A stretch of 64,000 nucleotides of DNA from Virgisporangium aliadipatigenens. Its GTDB lineage: Bacteria; Actinomycetota; Actinomycetes; Mycobacteriales; Micromonosporaceae. Each line of letters opens with the position of its first letter. Positions within the stretch are counted from its first letter, which is position 1. The notes beneath the pieces are model-generated. The model had not been told where the DNA came from. It did no database searches and saw only the letters and a list, made by a program, of their open reading frames with translations. Below, in pieces: positions 43,497 through 52,671 of this stretch. The position numbers and the translations under genes were made by a program. The DNA lies in NCBI RefSeq assembly GCF_016863615.1, contig NZ_BOPF01000002.1:496001-560000 (forward strand), written 5' to 3'.

Positions 43497-43928
43497 TCAC
43501 CGGCTGATCGTTTGCTCCAGTGTCACGCGGATGGTTCGCACCGAGGCGAGCGCCTGAGGGTACGACTCTGCGGCGTCCTCCCACAGGGAGCGCCACTGCG
43601 AGTCCTTGTCCACGATCCGGTCCAGCGCTCGCACGGCGATCGCGGGAACGTCGTCGGCTACCTCGACGGTGCCTCCCTCCAGCAGAAAATCGGGTGCGTA
43701 AGGAAAGGCGACCATCGTCCCGTCCGGCAGTTGGGAGGCGATGATGGCTGCGGCGGCGATTGCCTGCGTCGCGTAGACGTTGTCAAGGTACTCGTCGCCA
43801 TGCTCGGCTACCCGGGTCAGCGCATCGCGGATCAGTGTCGCTCGCTGCTGTGGGTCGGCGTCGTGCAGGTGACCGCACCAGTCGGCGGCGCTGTCATTGT
43901 CGAACGGCCCGACATCCCATGCACCCAC
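43497..43928 (-). CDS. DUF4259-domain protein
   Basis: Encodes 143 residues from GTG 43928, preceded by AGGAGA. It begins with the family signature M-G-A-W-D-V-G-P-F-D-N-D-S-A-A-D-W. The rest is helical, with the A-A-A-A-I-I-A-S-Q-L segment typical of DUF4259. Members are small cytoplasmic proteins of unknown role, often near toxin or immunity genes. No partner gene is evident here. Confidence 0.85.
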   Translation of the reverse strand: MGAWDVGPFDNDSAADWCGHLHDADPQQRATLIRDALTRVAEHGDEYLDNVYATQAIAAAAIIASQLPDGTMVAFPYAPDFLLEGGTVEVADDVPAIAVRALDRIVDKDSQWRSLWEDAAESYPQALASVRTIRVTLEQTISR

Positions 43929-44136
43929 GCTGATCTCCTGCTCGATGGCAATCCGGACTCGCCGCGACCTTAGCGTCGGTGATCAGAAATGGGGAGAGGT
44001 GTCGGGCCATGATCGGCACGGCAGTCACCAGCATCTTGTCCGCTGAGCCGCCCAGGGCATCCGTGACCGTCAGTGCCTTGCGGGAGGGAAACCGTGGGCG
44101 CGGTCGGCGGCAGAAGCGGATGTTGTAGGTCTTCCG

Positions 44137-44433
44137 CTAGGCGGGGCTGAATTCGCCGCGTTCCACGCAGATGATCGGATCCGGCTTCGCAATCGCGAAC
44201 ATCACCTCAGCCAGCGCCATCGCCTCAGGAACTTCGAGTACGGCGGCGTGATCCTCGATGCTGGACCAGTGCGACTGATTCACCACCTTGGTGCCGTCCA
44301 CGGAAGCGTAGAGAGTCGAACCGAGAAAGCCTGGCAACTTACAGACGACCTCGCCAGCACGATTGATCGCTTCGACGAGATCCTGCTGCTGTTCCGCGGC
44401 AACCGCGAAAATCCCGATCACAGTGACCTTCAA
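44137..44433 (-). CDS. Antibiotic biosynthesis monooxygenase (ABM)-like protein
   Basis: Encodes 98 residues from a TTG start at 44433, chosen because GAGGAG lies at the right distance upstream and no ATG or GTG fits. The ferredoxin-like ABM pattern is visible: a beta strand V-T-V-I-G-I-F-A-V, a helix, then L-P-G-F-L-G-S-T-L-Y and a strand N-Q-S-H-W-S-S. ABM proteins are small dimeric cofactor-free oxygenases or quinone-handling proteins. It diverges from an AraC regulator that probably controls it. Confidence 0.78.
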   Translation of the reverse strand: MKVTVIGIFAVAAEQQQDLVEAINRAGEVVCKLPGFLGSTLYASVDGTKVVNQSHWSSIEDHAAVLEVPEAMALAEVMFAIAKPDPIICVERGEFSPA

Positions 44434-44560
44434 GGCTTCTCCTCAACCCGCGTACATCGGTTACGACGATTGATTCAACGCGTGGGCGAGCCCCGCGGCC
44501 ATGCGTCTGCGTCCGTGGTCGATACGCGTTGGTCCGGAAGCGGGTCAGTACGATGCGCCG

Positions 44561-45580
44561 GTGGACCTGATCACCGAGGCGATCGGCGGCCTGCGCTCCG
44601 GAGTCCCCTATGCCCACCGTGTCGGCGAGTCCGGCGACTGGGGCTGGAGTCATCCGTCATTCGAAGGTGTGGGCTTCTACGTGCTGCTCGCCGGCGAGGC
44701 CTGGACGGCCGCCGACAACGGCCCGTCGCACAATGTCACGGCCGGTGATGTGGTGCTCTGCCCGAACGGTGCCCGGCACGCCTTCAGCCGCCGTCCGCGC
44801 CCGCTGGACGACCTGCCCACGTGCCGGCACGACAAGACCGGCAACAGCGAGGACCAGCTCGTCGAGGCGGAGGTGATCTGCGGCGCCTACCTGCTGCCGC
44901 GCGGCCGCGTGCATCCCTTCCTGCGCGGCATGCCGCCGCTAGTGGTCGTACCCGGCCGGGGTGCTGAGCAGGAACTGCTGGCGCTACTCGGCCAGGAAGT
45001 CGCTGAGGAACGCCCAGGCACAGAGACCACCCGGGCCGCGCTGATCGACCTCATGCTGGTCAAACTGCTGCGCTCCTACGCTCCGCCGGAAGAAGGCGAC
45101 CCGGGCATCGCCGCGGCCCTGGACGCGATCCACGACAACCTTCGCGCACCGTGGAGCGTGCGTCGGCTGAGCGAGATCGCCGGTCTGTCCCGCACCGTCT
45201 TCACGGAACGCTTCAGCTCATCGATCGGCAAACCGCCCATGGCGTACGTGTCCGGCGCGCGCCTTGATCTCGCCGCGCGCCTGTTGCGGAGCACGACCCG
45301 CCCGCTCTCCGCGATTGCCCACGAGGTCGGCTACACCTCGGAGTTCGCGTTCGCCGCCGCCTTCCGCCGCGCCTATGGTGCGCCGCCCGGCCGTTTCCGG
45401 CGCGAGGCAGCCGCGGAGCCTCCATCGCATGACAGTGCGGCGGGTGACGAGGCGACGACATCCCGGCAGCTGCGAACGCATTCACCACAGATGCCGATGG
45501 TGCCGTCCGTGCAGTCCCGCGCTTTGTCGAAGCCGGTCACGAGCCAATCGGCCAACGCGGCGGCTCCGACCTCGAAGTAG
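44561..45580 (+). CDS. AraC-family regulator with cupin_6 sensory domain
   Basis: Encodes 339 residues from GTG 44561; the frame opens earlier but homology to the paralogue at 52995 starts at D-L-I-T-E-A-I-G. The N-terminal cupin_6 domain (G-D-V-V-L-C-P-N-G-A-R-H) precedes the AraC DNA-binding domain (I-A-G-L-S-R-T-V-F-T-E-R-F; I-A-H-E-V-G-Y-T-S-E-F-A-F-A-A-A-F). An unusual Ser/Thr/Gln-rich tail of about 50 residues follows. Such regulators typically control a divergent oxidoreductase; here the neighbour is the ABM gene. Confidence 0.9.
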   Translation: MDLITEAIGGLRSGVPYAHRVGESGDWGWSHPSFEGVGFYVLLAGEAWTAADNGPSHNVTAGDVVLCPNGARHAFSRRPRPLDDLPTCRHDKTGNSEDQLVEAEVICGAYLLPRGRVHPFLRGMPPLVVVPGRGAEQELLALLGQEVAEERPGTETTRAALIDLMLVKLLRSYAPPEEGDPGIAAALDAIHDNLRAPWSVRRLSEIAGLSRTVFTERFSSSIGKPPMAYVSGARLDLAARLLRSTTRPLSAIAHEVGYTSEFAFAAAFRRAYGAPPGRFRREAAAEPPSHDSAAGDEATTSRQLRTHSPQMPMVPSVQSRALSKPVTSQSANAAAPTSK

Positions 45581-45688
45581 CGACCTGAACGGGTCGTCGC
45601 ACGATCCGAGCCTGCCGCATTGTCAACGGCGGGCGGCTCGAGGCAAACGAGTGGACGGCCGCCGCGGTTGCGGCTCATCCTGGACGCC

Positions 45689-46279
45689 GTGGAACCTGTT
45701 CCGACGCCGCGCGGTCCAGGCCGGATCATCATGCTCAACGGTGCGTCGAGTTCCGGCAAATCCACCCTGGCCGTCGCGCTTCGCGCGGCCCTGGACGAGC
45801 CGTTCCTGCACGTGTCTTCCGACCAGTTCGTTGCCGCCGGAATGCTCCCGAACCGACGGGAGGACGGTGGACCTTTCGACTGGTGGCACCAGCTGCGACC
45901 GCGGTTCTTCGCCGGTTTCCACCGCTGCCTGCCCGCTCTCGCCACGGCCGGTAACGACCTGATTGTCGAGCACATCATCGAGTTCCGCGCCTGGCGACAC
46001 GAACTGGCCGTTCTATTGGCCGGCCTCGACGTATTCCTGGTCGGCGTGCACTGCGCCCCTGACGAGTTGGACCGCCGCGAACGCGCTCGCGGCGACCGAC
46101 GCATCGGCGAAGGACGCGGCCACGTCGAGGTCAACGGCATCCACACCTTCGGCTCCTACGACCACGACGTCGACACCAGCCAGGGAATCGGTGCCGACCT
46201 CGTCGACTCCATCCTCACCGCGTGGCGCCACCAAACACCGCACACCGGTGTGCTCACCCGAGCAACACAGGGGCCGTAA
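45689..46279 (+). CDS. Chloramphenicol phosphotransferase (CPT)-like P-loop kinase
   Basis: Encodes 196 residues from GTG 45689; TTG 45620 and ATG 45731 are alternatives. The Walker A motif N-G-A-S-S-S-G-K-S-T lies near residue 20. A strand D-L-I-V-E-H-I-I-E and a region H-C-A-P-D-E-L-D-R-R-E-R-A-R-G-D-R match the CPT family, with basic lid residues at the end. The prototype phosphorylates chloramphenicol, but most family members have unknown small-molecule substrates. It follows the AraC gene in the same direction with a 108-bp gap. Confidence 0.85.
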   Translation: MEPVPTPRGPGRIIMLNGASSSGKSTLAVALRAALDEPFLHVSSDQFVAAGMLPNRREDGGPFDWWHQLRPRFFAGFHRCLPALATAGNDLIVEHIIEFRAWRHELAVLLAGLDVFLVGVHCAPDELDRRERARGDRRIGEGRGHVEVNGIHTFGSYDHDVDTSQGIGADLVDSILTAWRHQTPHTGVLTRATQGP

Positions 46280-46385
46280 ATCAATCGCGCGTCGGGCGCA
46301 CGAGTGTCGGCGAACGGGCAGGCCTCCACATCGCCCAGCGGTTCTCGGCCTCGTCGCGCTGTGCCGCGTCCGGAATGATCGCTGC

Positions 46386-46853
46386 ATGACCGATCTCGAT
46401 GTAACGGTGCGCCCGGCGTCCGACGCAGACGTGCCCGCCCTGGCTGGTCTGCGCTGGCGGCGGGCCACCCAGGAGCGCGGCTACCAGGGCGACAACCTGG
46501 ACGAGTTCGTCTCGGCGCTCGCCGACTGGATGCGTGGCCACCCCGAGCACCGGGCGTTCGTGGCCGAGGCCTCCGGTGAGGTCGTCGGCATGGCGTGGCT
46601 GGCGATCCTCGACCGGGTGCCCACCGCGAACAAGTATTGCCGGCGTGGCGGCGACGTTCAGTCCGTGTTCGTCGTTCCCGAGATGCGCGACCGCGGGGTC
46701 GGTGCGCTGCTGATGAAGGCGGTACTCGACGAAAGCCGCCGCCTGGAGCTGGAGCACGTGACGGTGCACTCCAGCCCTCGAGCAGTGCCGTTCTATGTGC
46801 GCAACGGCTGGGAACACGACCCGGAATGGCTCAGCCGGGGCTCCGGCAGGTAG
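46386..46853 (+). CDS. GNAT-family N-acetyltransferase
   Basis: Encodes 155 residues from ATG 46386. It shows the complete GNAT pattern: V-R-P-A-S-D-A-D at the N-terminus, V-F-V-V-P-E-M-R-D-R-G-V-G-A-L-L-M (acetyl-CoA pyrophosphate loop R-x-x-G-x-G/A) and the C-terminal A-V-P-F-Y-V-R-N-G-W. The acceptor is not predictable. It is a single gene 106 bp after the CPT-like kinase. Confidence 0.9.
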   Translation: MTDLDVTVRPASDADVPALAGLRWRRATQERGYQGDNLDEFVSALADWMRGHPEHRAFVAEASGEVVGMAWLAILDRVPTANKYCRRGGDVQSVFVVPEMRDRGVGALLMKAVLDESRRLELEHVTVHSSPRAVPFYVRNGWEHDPEWLSRGSGR

Positions 46854-47155
46854 ATCTGTAACCGGCCGGCAGCGGCGCCACGATGCGCTGACACCGCGCT
46901 CGCGGCGGCAGGTCCGCATGTCAAGGTGCTGACGCGAAGCCGGGTATGTGATCGGCATGCGTCGATGCGGCATCGCGTTCGTCGTCGTCCTGGCCCTCGG
47001 CTTGCCGGCGAGGCCGGGCCCGAAGGCGGCCGAATCGGCAGAGGCATTGGGCGTCGGCACTGTCGAGCGCCGCGTCCGCAACCGCGGTCTGCGGCTGACG
47101 GCCGAGCGTGGTGAGTCCGCCATGGGCCTGCTGGAATGCTCTCTACATCGGCCGT
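46854..47155. other. Region without a supported gene
   Basis: A plus-strand frame from GTG 46948 starts like a signal peptide (M-R-R-C-G-I-A-F-V-V-V-L-A-L-G-L-P-A) but then runs as Arg-rich sequence into the antisense of the next gene, with no ribosome site. It may be a decayed secreted-protein start. No RNA gene or clear terminator was seen. Confidence 0.4.
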
Positions 47156-47602
47156 TCAGCGCCGGTTCCACCAATGCCGTTTGGGTTGCGCGGGCTCGGC
47201 ATCCGGGGCCAGTACGGACCGGGCCGTGGATTTGCTGATGACGAGACTGATCTCCGCGATGGCGCTGTTGACCAGAATGCCGGCGCATCCGTCGTCGGTC
47301 GCCGCCATTTGTAGAAGGACCGCGCCGGAGACACCGGCGTTGAACCGCGGACCGAAGTTGCGCAGGGCCACCTCGGGATCGGCGAAGGCGAGGATTCGGG
47401 GCTGCCCGTCGCCGTGAGTGGTCCTGCCCGCGCCGAAACCGTGGCCCGTGGTCAGGTTGCCGTCGGCATCCCGAATCGGTGTGCCGGTGGTCGCGATCCC
47501 GATCGTGCTCGCGCGGAACAAGGCGAGGAACCGCTCGTAGCTTTCCGGGCTCTTCGTGGCCGCGTGTTCCGCCATGGTGTCTGACAACGGGCTGTTGTTC
47601 AT
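47156..47602 (-). CDS. SseB N-terminal-like protein
   Basis: Encodes 148 residues from ATG 47602. It resembles the SseB N-terminal domain (enhanced-serine-sensitivity family): F-L-A-L-F-R-A-S-T-I-G-I, then I-L-A-F-A-D-P-E-V-A-L-R-N-F and D-G-C-A-G-I-L-V-N-S-A. Members are cytosolic and of unknown function, frequently in secretion or polymorphic-toxin loci as accessory or immunity-like proteins. It diverges from an unknown gene at 47726. Confidence 0.7.
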   Translation of the reverse strand: MNNSPLSDTMAEHAATKSPESYERFLALFRASTIGIATTGTPIRDADGNLTTGHGFGAGRTTHGDGQPRILAFADPEVALRNFGPRFNAGVSGAVLLQMAATDDGCAGILVNSAIAEISLVISKSTARSVLAPDAEPAQPKRHWWNRR

Positions 47603-47725
47603 GCCGCGTACGGTAGCCGCCCGACATCCTGCACCGTGCGTGGCCCGCCCCGCTGTCGATGCCGATCGCGGCGTGACCACCTCCGGTACGATCGTCGATG
47701 GTTTCTGCGCAACGGCGGGGGTCTC

Positions 47726-48310
47726 ATGCTGGCGGATCGGTACGCGGGGTTGGTCGACGCGATTCTGTTCCAGATCGAGACTGTGGAGGATTCGCACCCG
47801 CTCGGGCACCTCGATGGACTGCTCCGCGAGTATGTTCGCGAACGGCTCGAGTCCCAGCGGCGGAATCTCGACCGGTGCGATTCGCGCCGCGACCTGGAAT
47901 CAGCAGTCTCCGGGGTGGTGCAGTTGGGCCACGAATACGCGACACTTCGCCGGCAACTCTTCGTAGACCTGCACAACTACGGTCCCGAGCCACCGTGGCG
48001 TCTCGTCGGCAGTCGGCACGTTCGGCGCTTCGCGGTCCGGGCACAGTTCACGTTCATCTCGAAACGACGCTCGTACGCCCTGCGCCACACCGGGGCGGCC
48101 GCTTCCGGCGCCGCGACGTGGGAGCTCTCGGTGATCCGCGACAGTCTCACCGAGCCGGTGGTGCACGTGGTGACAGTGGTCGACGAGAAGCCGCTGGCCC
48201 TCGTGAACGTGCCGGCGGCGCTGTCGGCCGACGAGGAGGACCTGCTGCAGCTGTATTACGGCTTCGATGCCCTGGGCAGGTCCGTCCACCTCGCCGGCCC
48301 GTCCGACTGA
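47726..48310 (+). CDS. Unknown protein
   Basis: Encodes 194 residues from ATG 47726, with a GGGGG stretch upstream. The first 100 residues are helical and charged (Y-V-R-E-R-L-E-S-Q-R-R-N-L). The second half has beta-rich segments such as F-A-V-R-A-Q-F-T-F-I-S and V-V-H-V-V-T-V-V-D-E-K-P-L-A-L-V. There is no signal peptide or membrane helix. I did not recognise the family. Its end touches the broken SDR gene on the other strand. Confidence 0.7.
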   Translation: MLADRYAGLVDAILFQIETVEDSHPLGHLDGLLREYVRERLESQRRNLDRCDSRRDLESAVSGVVQLGHEYATLRRQLFVDLHNYGPEPPWRLVGSRHVRRFAVRAQFTFISKRRSYALRHTGAAASGAATWELSVIRDSLTEPVVHVVTVVDEKPLALVNVPAALSADEEDLLQLYYGFDALGRSVHLAGPSD

Positions 48311-48946
48311 GTACCTGCCCGCCAGGACGGCGGGGTGGTCATGACGCCCGTCGGACCGGTGTCGGCGACCATCGCGGCGAGGGCGCTGTACGCGGCCGCC
48401 TCGTGTGTGTCGCTGGCGCTGCTGGCGGTCGGGAAGCGTTCGGTGCCTTCGGTGATGGCGCCGGGCGTGACGATCACGGTCTCGATGCCGAACGCGTTCG
48501 CCTCGTACACGGTGACGACGGCGAGGGCGTTTATCGCGGTTTTGGATGCCACGTACGGGCCCATGAAGGGTGGTGTGGTGACGGGGATGGTGCGCCGACG
48601 TACATCAGCACACCGGCTCCGCGCTTGCGGAAGTGCGGCAGTACCGCGCGGTTGACTCGGTGGGTGCCGACGCATTGACGTCGATGAGGTGGGTGATGTC
48701 GTCGTCGGTGAAGGCTTCGACGTAGCCCACGTAAAGGTGCCCGGCATTGTTGATCACGACGTCGAGTTCGACGACGTGCAGGGCGGTGCCCGTGTCGCGG
48801 GCGTATGCCCGGATGGCGGCGGCGGGTGCGGTGTTGCGTCCGGCGTCGCGCATGCTGGCGTACACGGTGTGTCCCGCGTCGGCCAGTCGTCGGGCGGTGA
48901 GGTTCCCGATGCCGGTGGAGGCGCCGGTGACAACAATGACGGACGT
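48305..48946 (-). pseudogene. SDR pseudogene with lost start codon, deletion and frameshifts
   Basis: The sequence starts S-V-I-V-V-T-G-A-S-T-G-I-G where ATG is expected but reads ACG (48946-48944). It then runs to V-E-L-D-V-V-I-N-N-A-G, which joins the end of the second strand directly to the N-N-A-G motif, skipping about 20 residues. Two frameshifts follow: one into G-T-H-R-V-N-R-A-V-L-P-H-F, another into T-I-P-V-T-T-P-P-F-M-G-P-Y-V-A-S-K. The catalytic Y-x-x-x-K survives but the C-terminus is lost. It lies 15 bp after the sugar dehydrogenase stop and was the last operon gene. Confidence 0.85.
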
Positions 48947-48961
48947 CGCGGCTTCCCTGTT

Positions 48962-50104
48962 CTACGGGTGGACTTCGATGCGCAAGATGCGGTCGTCGCC
49001 GGGTTTGGGGGCGACACCGCCCCAGGTGGAGCGGTCGGTGTTGGAGGTCATCAGCCAGAGGGCGCCGTCGGGTGCGACTTCGACGGTGCGGATGCGGCCG
49101 TACCGGCCGCGGTAGTGCTCGACCGCTTTGCCGGTCGCGCGACCGCCGTCGACGGGCAACTGCCATAGACGGGCCCCGCCGAGGGCGCCGATCCAGAGGG
49201 AACCGCCGGCGTATGCCATGCCCGAGGGTGATGCGTCGTCCGGGTGCACGGTCCAGATCGGTGCGGTGCCGGTGCTGCCCTCGATGCCTTCGGTTTCGGG
49301 CCAGCCGTAGTCCGCGCCCGGGCGCAGCGCATTGACCTCGTCCCAGGTACGGTGGCCCAGTTCCGAGGCGTACGGGGTGCCGTCCGGACCGAACGCGAGG
49401 CCCTGGACGTTACGGTGCCCGGACGAGTAGATCGGGCTGTCTCCAGGGTTGTCGTCGGGGACCGTGCCGTCTGTGCGGATGCGCAGGATCTTGCCGTTGA
49501 GCGAGTTGTCGTCGGCGGCGTTGGCCGGTTCGAATGCGTCGCCGGTGCCGATCCACAGGTTGCCGTCGGGACCGACAGCGAGCCGGCCGCCGTGGTGACG
49601 TTCGGCAGTCCGGATGCCGTCGAGCAGCACTCGTTCCTGGCGCAGCGACCGGTAGTCCTCGGCGATGCGCAGCGCGACGATCGAGTTCTCGGTCGCGCCG
49701 GTGATCGAGGCGTAGACGGTGCGGTCGGTGGCGAAGTCCGGTGAGGCGACGATGCCCATCAGGCCGCCCTCGGCTTTCGGGGCGACCCCGGGCACGACGC
49801 CGACCGTTTGCGGTGTGCCGCCGTCGGCGGGTACCCGTTTGATCAGGGCGGAGTCCCGCTCGGAGATCAGGGCGGAGCGGTCGGGCAGGAAGGTCAGGCC
49901 CCACGGCACGGTCAGGCCGGTGGTGATCGCGGCGGGCTCGCCGAGGGCGGCGAGCGGGTCGCGGGGTTCGGTGAGCGTCGTGCTCGGGCCAGGGACCGTC
50001 TGGGTCGCCGGCTCACCGGCGTCCGGGTCGGGGGAACAGGCGGTCAGGCTCAGGGCCACGGTGAGGCTCACTCCGAGCAGCGTTCGGCCGGGGGTAGGTC
50101 TCAT
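48962..50104 (-). CDS. PQQ-type (soluble glucose dehydrogenase-like) sugar dehydrogenase lipoprotein
   Basis: Encodes 380 residues from ATG 50104. A lipoprotein signal peptide ends with lipobox L-T-A-C (Cys about 23). The mature part is a six-bladed beta-propeller of the sGDH/Asd family: [16 protein letters not shown], the catalytic-region [14 protein letters not shown], and G-H-R-N-V-Q-G-L. It would be anchored outside the membrane and oxidise aldoses or other alcohols. It lies 14 bp after the aldo/keto reductase stop. Confidence 0.88.
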   Translation of the reverse strand: MRPTPGRTLLGVSLTVALSLTACSPDPDAGEPATQTVPGPSTTLTEPRDPLAALGEPAAITTGLTVPWGLTFLPDRSALISERDSALIKRVPADGGTPQTVGVVPGVAPKAEGGLMGIVASPDFATDRTVYASITGATENSIVALRIAEDYRSLRQERVLLDGIRTAERHHGGRLAVGPDGNLWIGTGDAFEPANAADDNSLNGKILRIRTDGTVPDDNPGDSPIYSSGHRNVQGLAFGPDGTPYASELGHRTWDEVNALRPGADYGWPETEGIEGSTGTAPIWTVHPDDASPSGMAYAGGSLWIGALGGARLWQLPVDGGRATGKAVEHYRGRYGRIRTVEVAPDGALWLMTSNTDRSTWGGVAPKPGDDRILRIEVHP

Positions 50105-50118
50105 GGGGGTCCTTAGGG

Positions 50119-50937
50119 TCAGAGGCGTTCGGGGTTCGGGCCGGTGCGGCCCGCTTCGCCTCGGTCGAGTTGGTCGATGCGGGTCATCTGGCGCGCATCG
50201 AGCGCGAAGTCGAACACCGCGGCGTTCTGCCGGATGCGTTGCGGTGTGCTGGCTTTCGGCAGCACGATGTCGCCGCGTTGCAGGTGCCAGCGCAGGATGA
50301 CCTGGGCGGGACTACGGCCCGCTTCCCGGGCAACCGCTGCGATCGTGGGGTCGCGCAGTACGGAGCCGGCACCGAGCGGCGACCATGCCGCGACGGCGAT
50401 GCCCCGCTCCGCGCAGAAGCGGCGCACGGCGTTGTTGGCGAAGTGCGGGTGAGCCTCGATCTGGTTGACAGCCGGAGGCGGTCCGCCGTCGGCGAGGATG
50501 CGATCGAGCTGGGCCTGGTGAAAGTTGGAGACGCCGATCTCCCGCAGCCGGCCGGCGGCCTGAGCGGAACGCAGTGCCTGCCACGTCCGCGGGTAGCGTC
50601 CGTGCCGCGGCCTCGGCCAGTGGATCAAGTAGAGATCGACGTGCGTGCCGAGCGCGTCGACGGTGGCGTCGACGGCCCGGTTCACCTCGTCGGCGCCGTC
50701 CGCGTCGATGGGAAGTTTGCTGGTGATCCAGATGTCGTCGCGCACCAGGCCACTGGCCCGGACGGCGGCACCGACGCCCTTTTCGTTGCGGTAGTAGCGG
50801 GCGGTGTCGATGTGTCGGTAGCCGGCCCGCAGCGCTTCACCGACGCGTTGTTCGGTGTCGCGCGGTGCGATCTGGTAGGTGCCGAAGCCGAGCCGGGGGA
50901 TACGGCGCCCGCCGGGCACCGTGACGGTGGATTCCAT
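50119..50937 (-). CDS. Aldo/keto reductase
   Basis: Encodes 272 residues from ATG 50937. The catalytic tetrad is complete: Asp and Tyr in H-I-D-T-A-R-Y-Y, Lys in I-T-S-K-L-P and His in Y-L-I-H-W-P. The NADPH site is at the C-terminal barrel end ([10 protein letters not shown]). It resembles 2,5-diketo-gluconate reductase-type AKRs. It sits between an SDR and a sugar dehydrogenase in an operon headed by an XRE regulator. Confidence 0.9.
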   Translation of the reverse strand: MESTVTVPGGRRIPRLGFGTYQIAPRDTEQRVGEALRAGYRHIDTARYYRNEKGVGAAVRASGLVRDDIWITSKLPIDADGADEVNRAVDATVDALGTHVDLYLIHWPRPRHGRYPRTWQALRSAQAAGRLREIGVSNFHQAQLDRILADGGPPPAVNQIEAHPHFANNAVRRFCAERGIAVAAWSPLGAGSVLRDPTIAAVAREAGRSPAQVILRWHLQRGDIVLPKASTPQRIRQNAAVFDFALDARQMTRIDQLDRGEAGRTGPNPERL

Positions 50938-50999
50938 GGAGGGCCGTTCGTCGGAGGGGGCGGCGGCCGGAGCGGGAGGTATCCGGCCGCCGCGGTCGG

Positions 51000-51752
51000 T
51001 CAGGACCGGTAGCGGCCGCTGAGCGCGCCCAGGACCTCGGCGTAGCGGCCTTCGGCCTCGGCGTTGCGCTGCCACTTCACCCGCTCGACCAGGATCTGCT
51101 CGGCCTTCGGGTCGGCCTCGAGCAGGCCGATCACCTCGTCGAGGAGGTCCTCCAGGGGCATCGCCACCTCGGAGTTCTGCTGGTTCATCAGCGTGGTCCG
51201 GGTGGCCGGCGGGACGAGCTCGATCACCTGGACGTTGCTGCCGGTCAGCTGCACGCGCAGGCTTTCGGTGAAGGAGTGGACCGCAGCCTTGGTGGCGTTG
51301 TAGGTCGGGGTCGCCGGCAGCGGCACGTACGCCAGGCCCGAGCTGACCGTCATGACGGTCGCGGACGGTTGAGCCAGCAGGCCGGGCAGGAACGCGTTGA
51401 TCAGCCGGATCGTGCCGAGCAGGTTGATGGCGATGGTGCGCTCGGCGACGTCCAGTGACGCCGGATCGCGAAGGTCCTCCAGCTCCATGATGCCGGCCGT
51501 CGTGATCAAGGTGTTCAGTCCTGGGTAACGGATGGCGAGATCGTCACGGGCCGCGGTGATCGACACCGGGTCGGTCGCGTCGATGACGACAGTGCCGATG
51601 CCGGGGTGCTCGGCGGCGATCTGTTCCAGCAGTTCGCTGCGGCGCCCGCCGACAATCACGGTGTTGCCCTTGGCTCGCAGGCGCAAAGCCAGGCCGAGGC
51701 CGATGCCGGAGGTCGCGCCGGGGATGAAGACGGTGTTTCCGCTGATGTTCAC
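51000..51752 (-). CDS. SDR-family oxidoreductase (DltE-like)
   Basis: Encodes 250 residues from GTG 51752, preceded by AAGGA; an earlier frame start reads through charged non-conserved sequence. It shows I-P-G-A-T-S-G-I-G-L-G (cofactor), Ser in T-V-S-S-G, the Y-N-A-T-K active-site motif and the S-F-T-E-S-L-R segment typical of DltE-type SDRs. This subgroup is usually controlled by an adjacent MmyB-like XRE regulator, which lies 79 bp upstream here. Confidence 0.9.
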   Translation of the reverse strand: MNISGNTVFIPGATSGIGLGLALRLRAKGNTVIVGGRRSELLEQIAAEHPGIGTVVIDATDPVSITAARDDLAIRYPGLNTLITTAGIMELEDLRDPASLDVAERTIAINLLGTIRLINAFLPGLLAQPSATVMTVSSGLAYVPLPATPTYNATKAAVHSFTESLRVQLTGSNVQVIELVPPATRTTLMNQQNSEVAMPLEDLLDEVIGLLEADPKAEQILVERVKWQRNAEAEGRYAEVLGALSGRYRS

Positions 51753-51831
51753 AAGGTTCCTTCTGGTGCCGTTTCGGGGCGCGCGGATGTATCCGCGTTT
51801 TCGCGGTGATGAGAAAGAGCAAAGGTGAGAC

Positions 51832-52671
51832 TCAGGAGAACTTGTGATTCCCGAGTACGTCGAGGAATGCGATCTGCTCATGGGCGTTCGAACCGGGCCG
51901 GGGCCGGAAAAGAATGAGCCGGTGGCCGGTAGCCGGGCTCAACACGACATCACACTGCAGATCGAGTTCGCCCACGAGGGGGTGCCGGATGAGCTTCGGC
52001 GCCGAGGCGAGCGCCGCGACATGCTGCTGCGACCACAGCTCCGCGAACTCGGCGCTGCGCTGCAGAAGATCCGACACCAACCCGCGAGCGAACCGGTCAC
52101 CTGCTGAGCGCTGCGCCACCCCCGCACGCAGATCGGCCGCGTAGGCCTGGCCGATGCGCTCGTGCTCGGCCGGATCGTTGCTGTCCCGAGACGCCGGATC
52201 GGCGAACCACCGCCAGGTGACATTGGACTCGTAACCGGGCAGGCCGGTCCAGACACCCAGCAGGTTCTGCGCCGCACGGTTCTGCGCAACGACCGTCAGC
52301 AGGTCATCGGCTACCTGCGCCGGCGTGTGCCCGAGAGCGTCCAACAGGTAGAGCATCGCCGGATCGACGTAGGCCAGCGGTGAACGCGGCTCCGGCGGCT
52401 GCTGCCCGGCGAGACGGAACAGGTAGTCCTGCTCATCGCTGGTGAGCCGGATGGCCCGGGCGAGACTGGCCAGCGCCGCCGCCGACGGGGTGCGCACCCG
52501 GCCCTGCTCCAGCCGGGAGTAGTAGTCCGGCGACAACGCCGCCAACCCGGCGACTTCCTCTCGGCGTAAACCGGGGGTGCGGCGTCGGCCACCGCCGGGC
52601 AGACCCACATCCTCGGGCCGTAACCGTTCCCGCCGATGTCGAAGGAACTCGCCGAGCGCTCCGTCTTCCAT
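51832..52671 (-). CDS. XRE-family regulator with MmyB-like ligand domain
   Basis: Encodes 279 residues from ATG 52671. The N-terminal HTH has G-L-R-R-E-E-V-A-G-L-A-A-L-S and Y-Y-S-R-L-E-Q-G-R. The MmyB-like PAS domain contains N-L-L-G-V-W-T-G-L-P and V-T-W-R-W-F, and ends in H-P-L-V-G-E-L-D-L. It is a paralogue in type of the regulator at 12002. It heads a co-directional redox gene set (SDR, AKR, sugar dehydrogenase, broken SDR), which it probably represses. Confidence 0.9.
   Translation of the reverse strand: MEDGALGEFLRHRRERLRPEDVGLPGGGRRRTPGLRREEVAGLAALSPDYYSRLEQGRVRTPSAAALASLARAIRLTSDEQDYLFRLAGQQPPEPRSPLAYVDPAMLYLLDALGHTPAQVADDLLTVVAQNRAAQNLLGVWTGLPGYESNVTWRWFADPASRDSNDPAEHERIGQAYAADLRAGVAQRSAGDRFARGLVSDLLQRSAEFAELWSQQHVAALASAPKLIRHPLVGELDLQCDVVLSPATGHRLILFRPRPGSNAHEQIAFLDVLGNHKFS

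Noticed and set aside
43929-44136. Possible minus-strand coding remnant (M-L-V-T-A-V-P-I-M-A-R-H)
   Set aside because: It is short, with no start, ribosome site or recognisable family.
46948-47238. Signal-peptide-like ORF on the plus strand
   Set aside because: After the hydrophobic start it is Arg-rich and overlaps the SseB-like gene on the opposite strand; it lacks a ribosome site.
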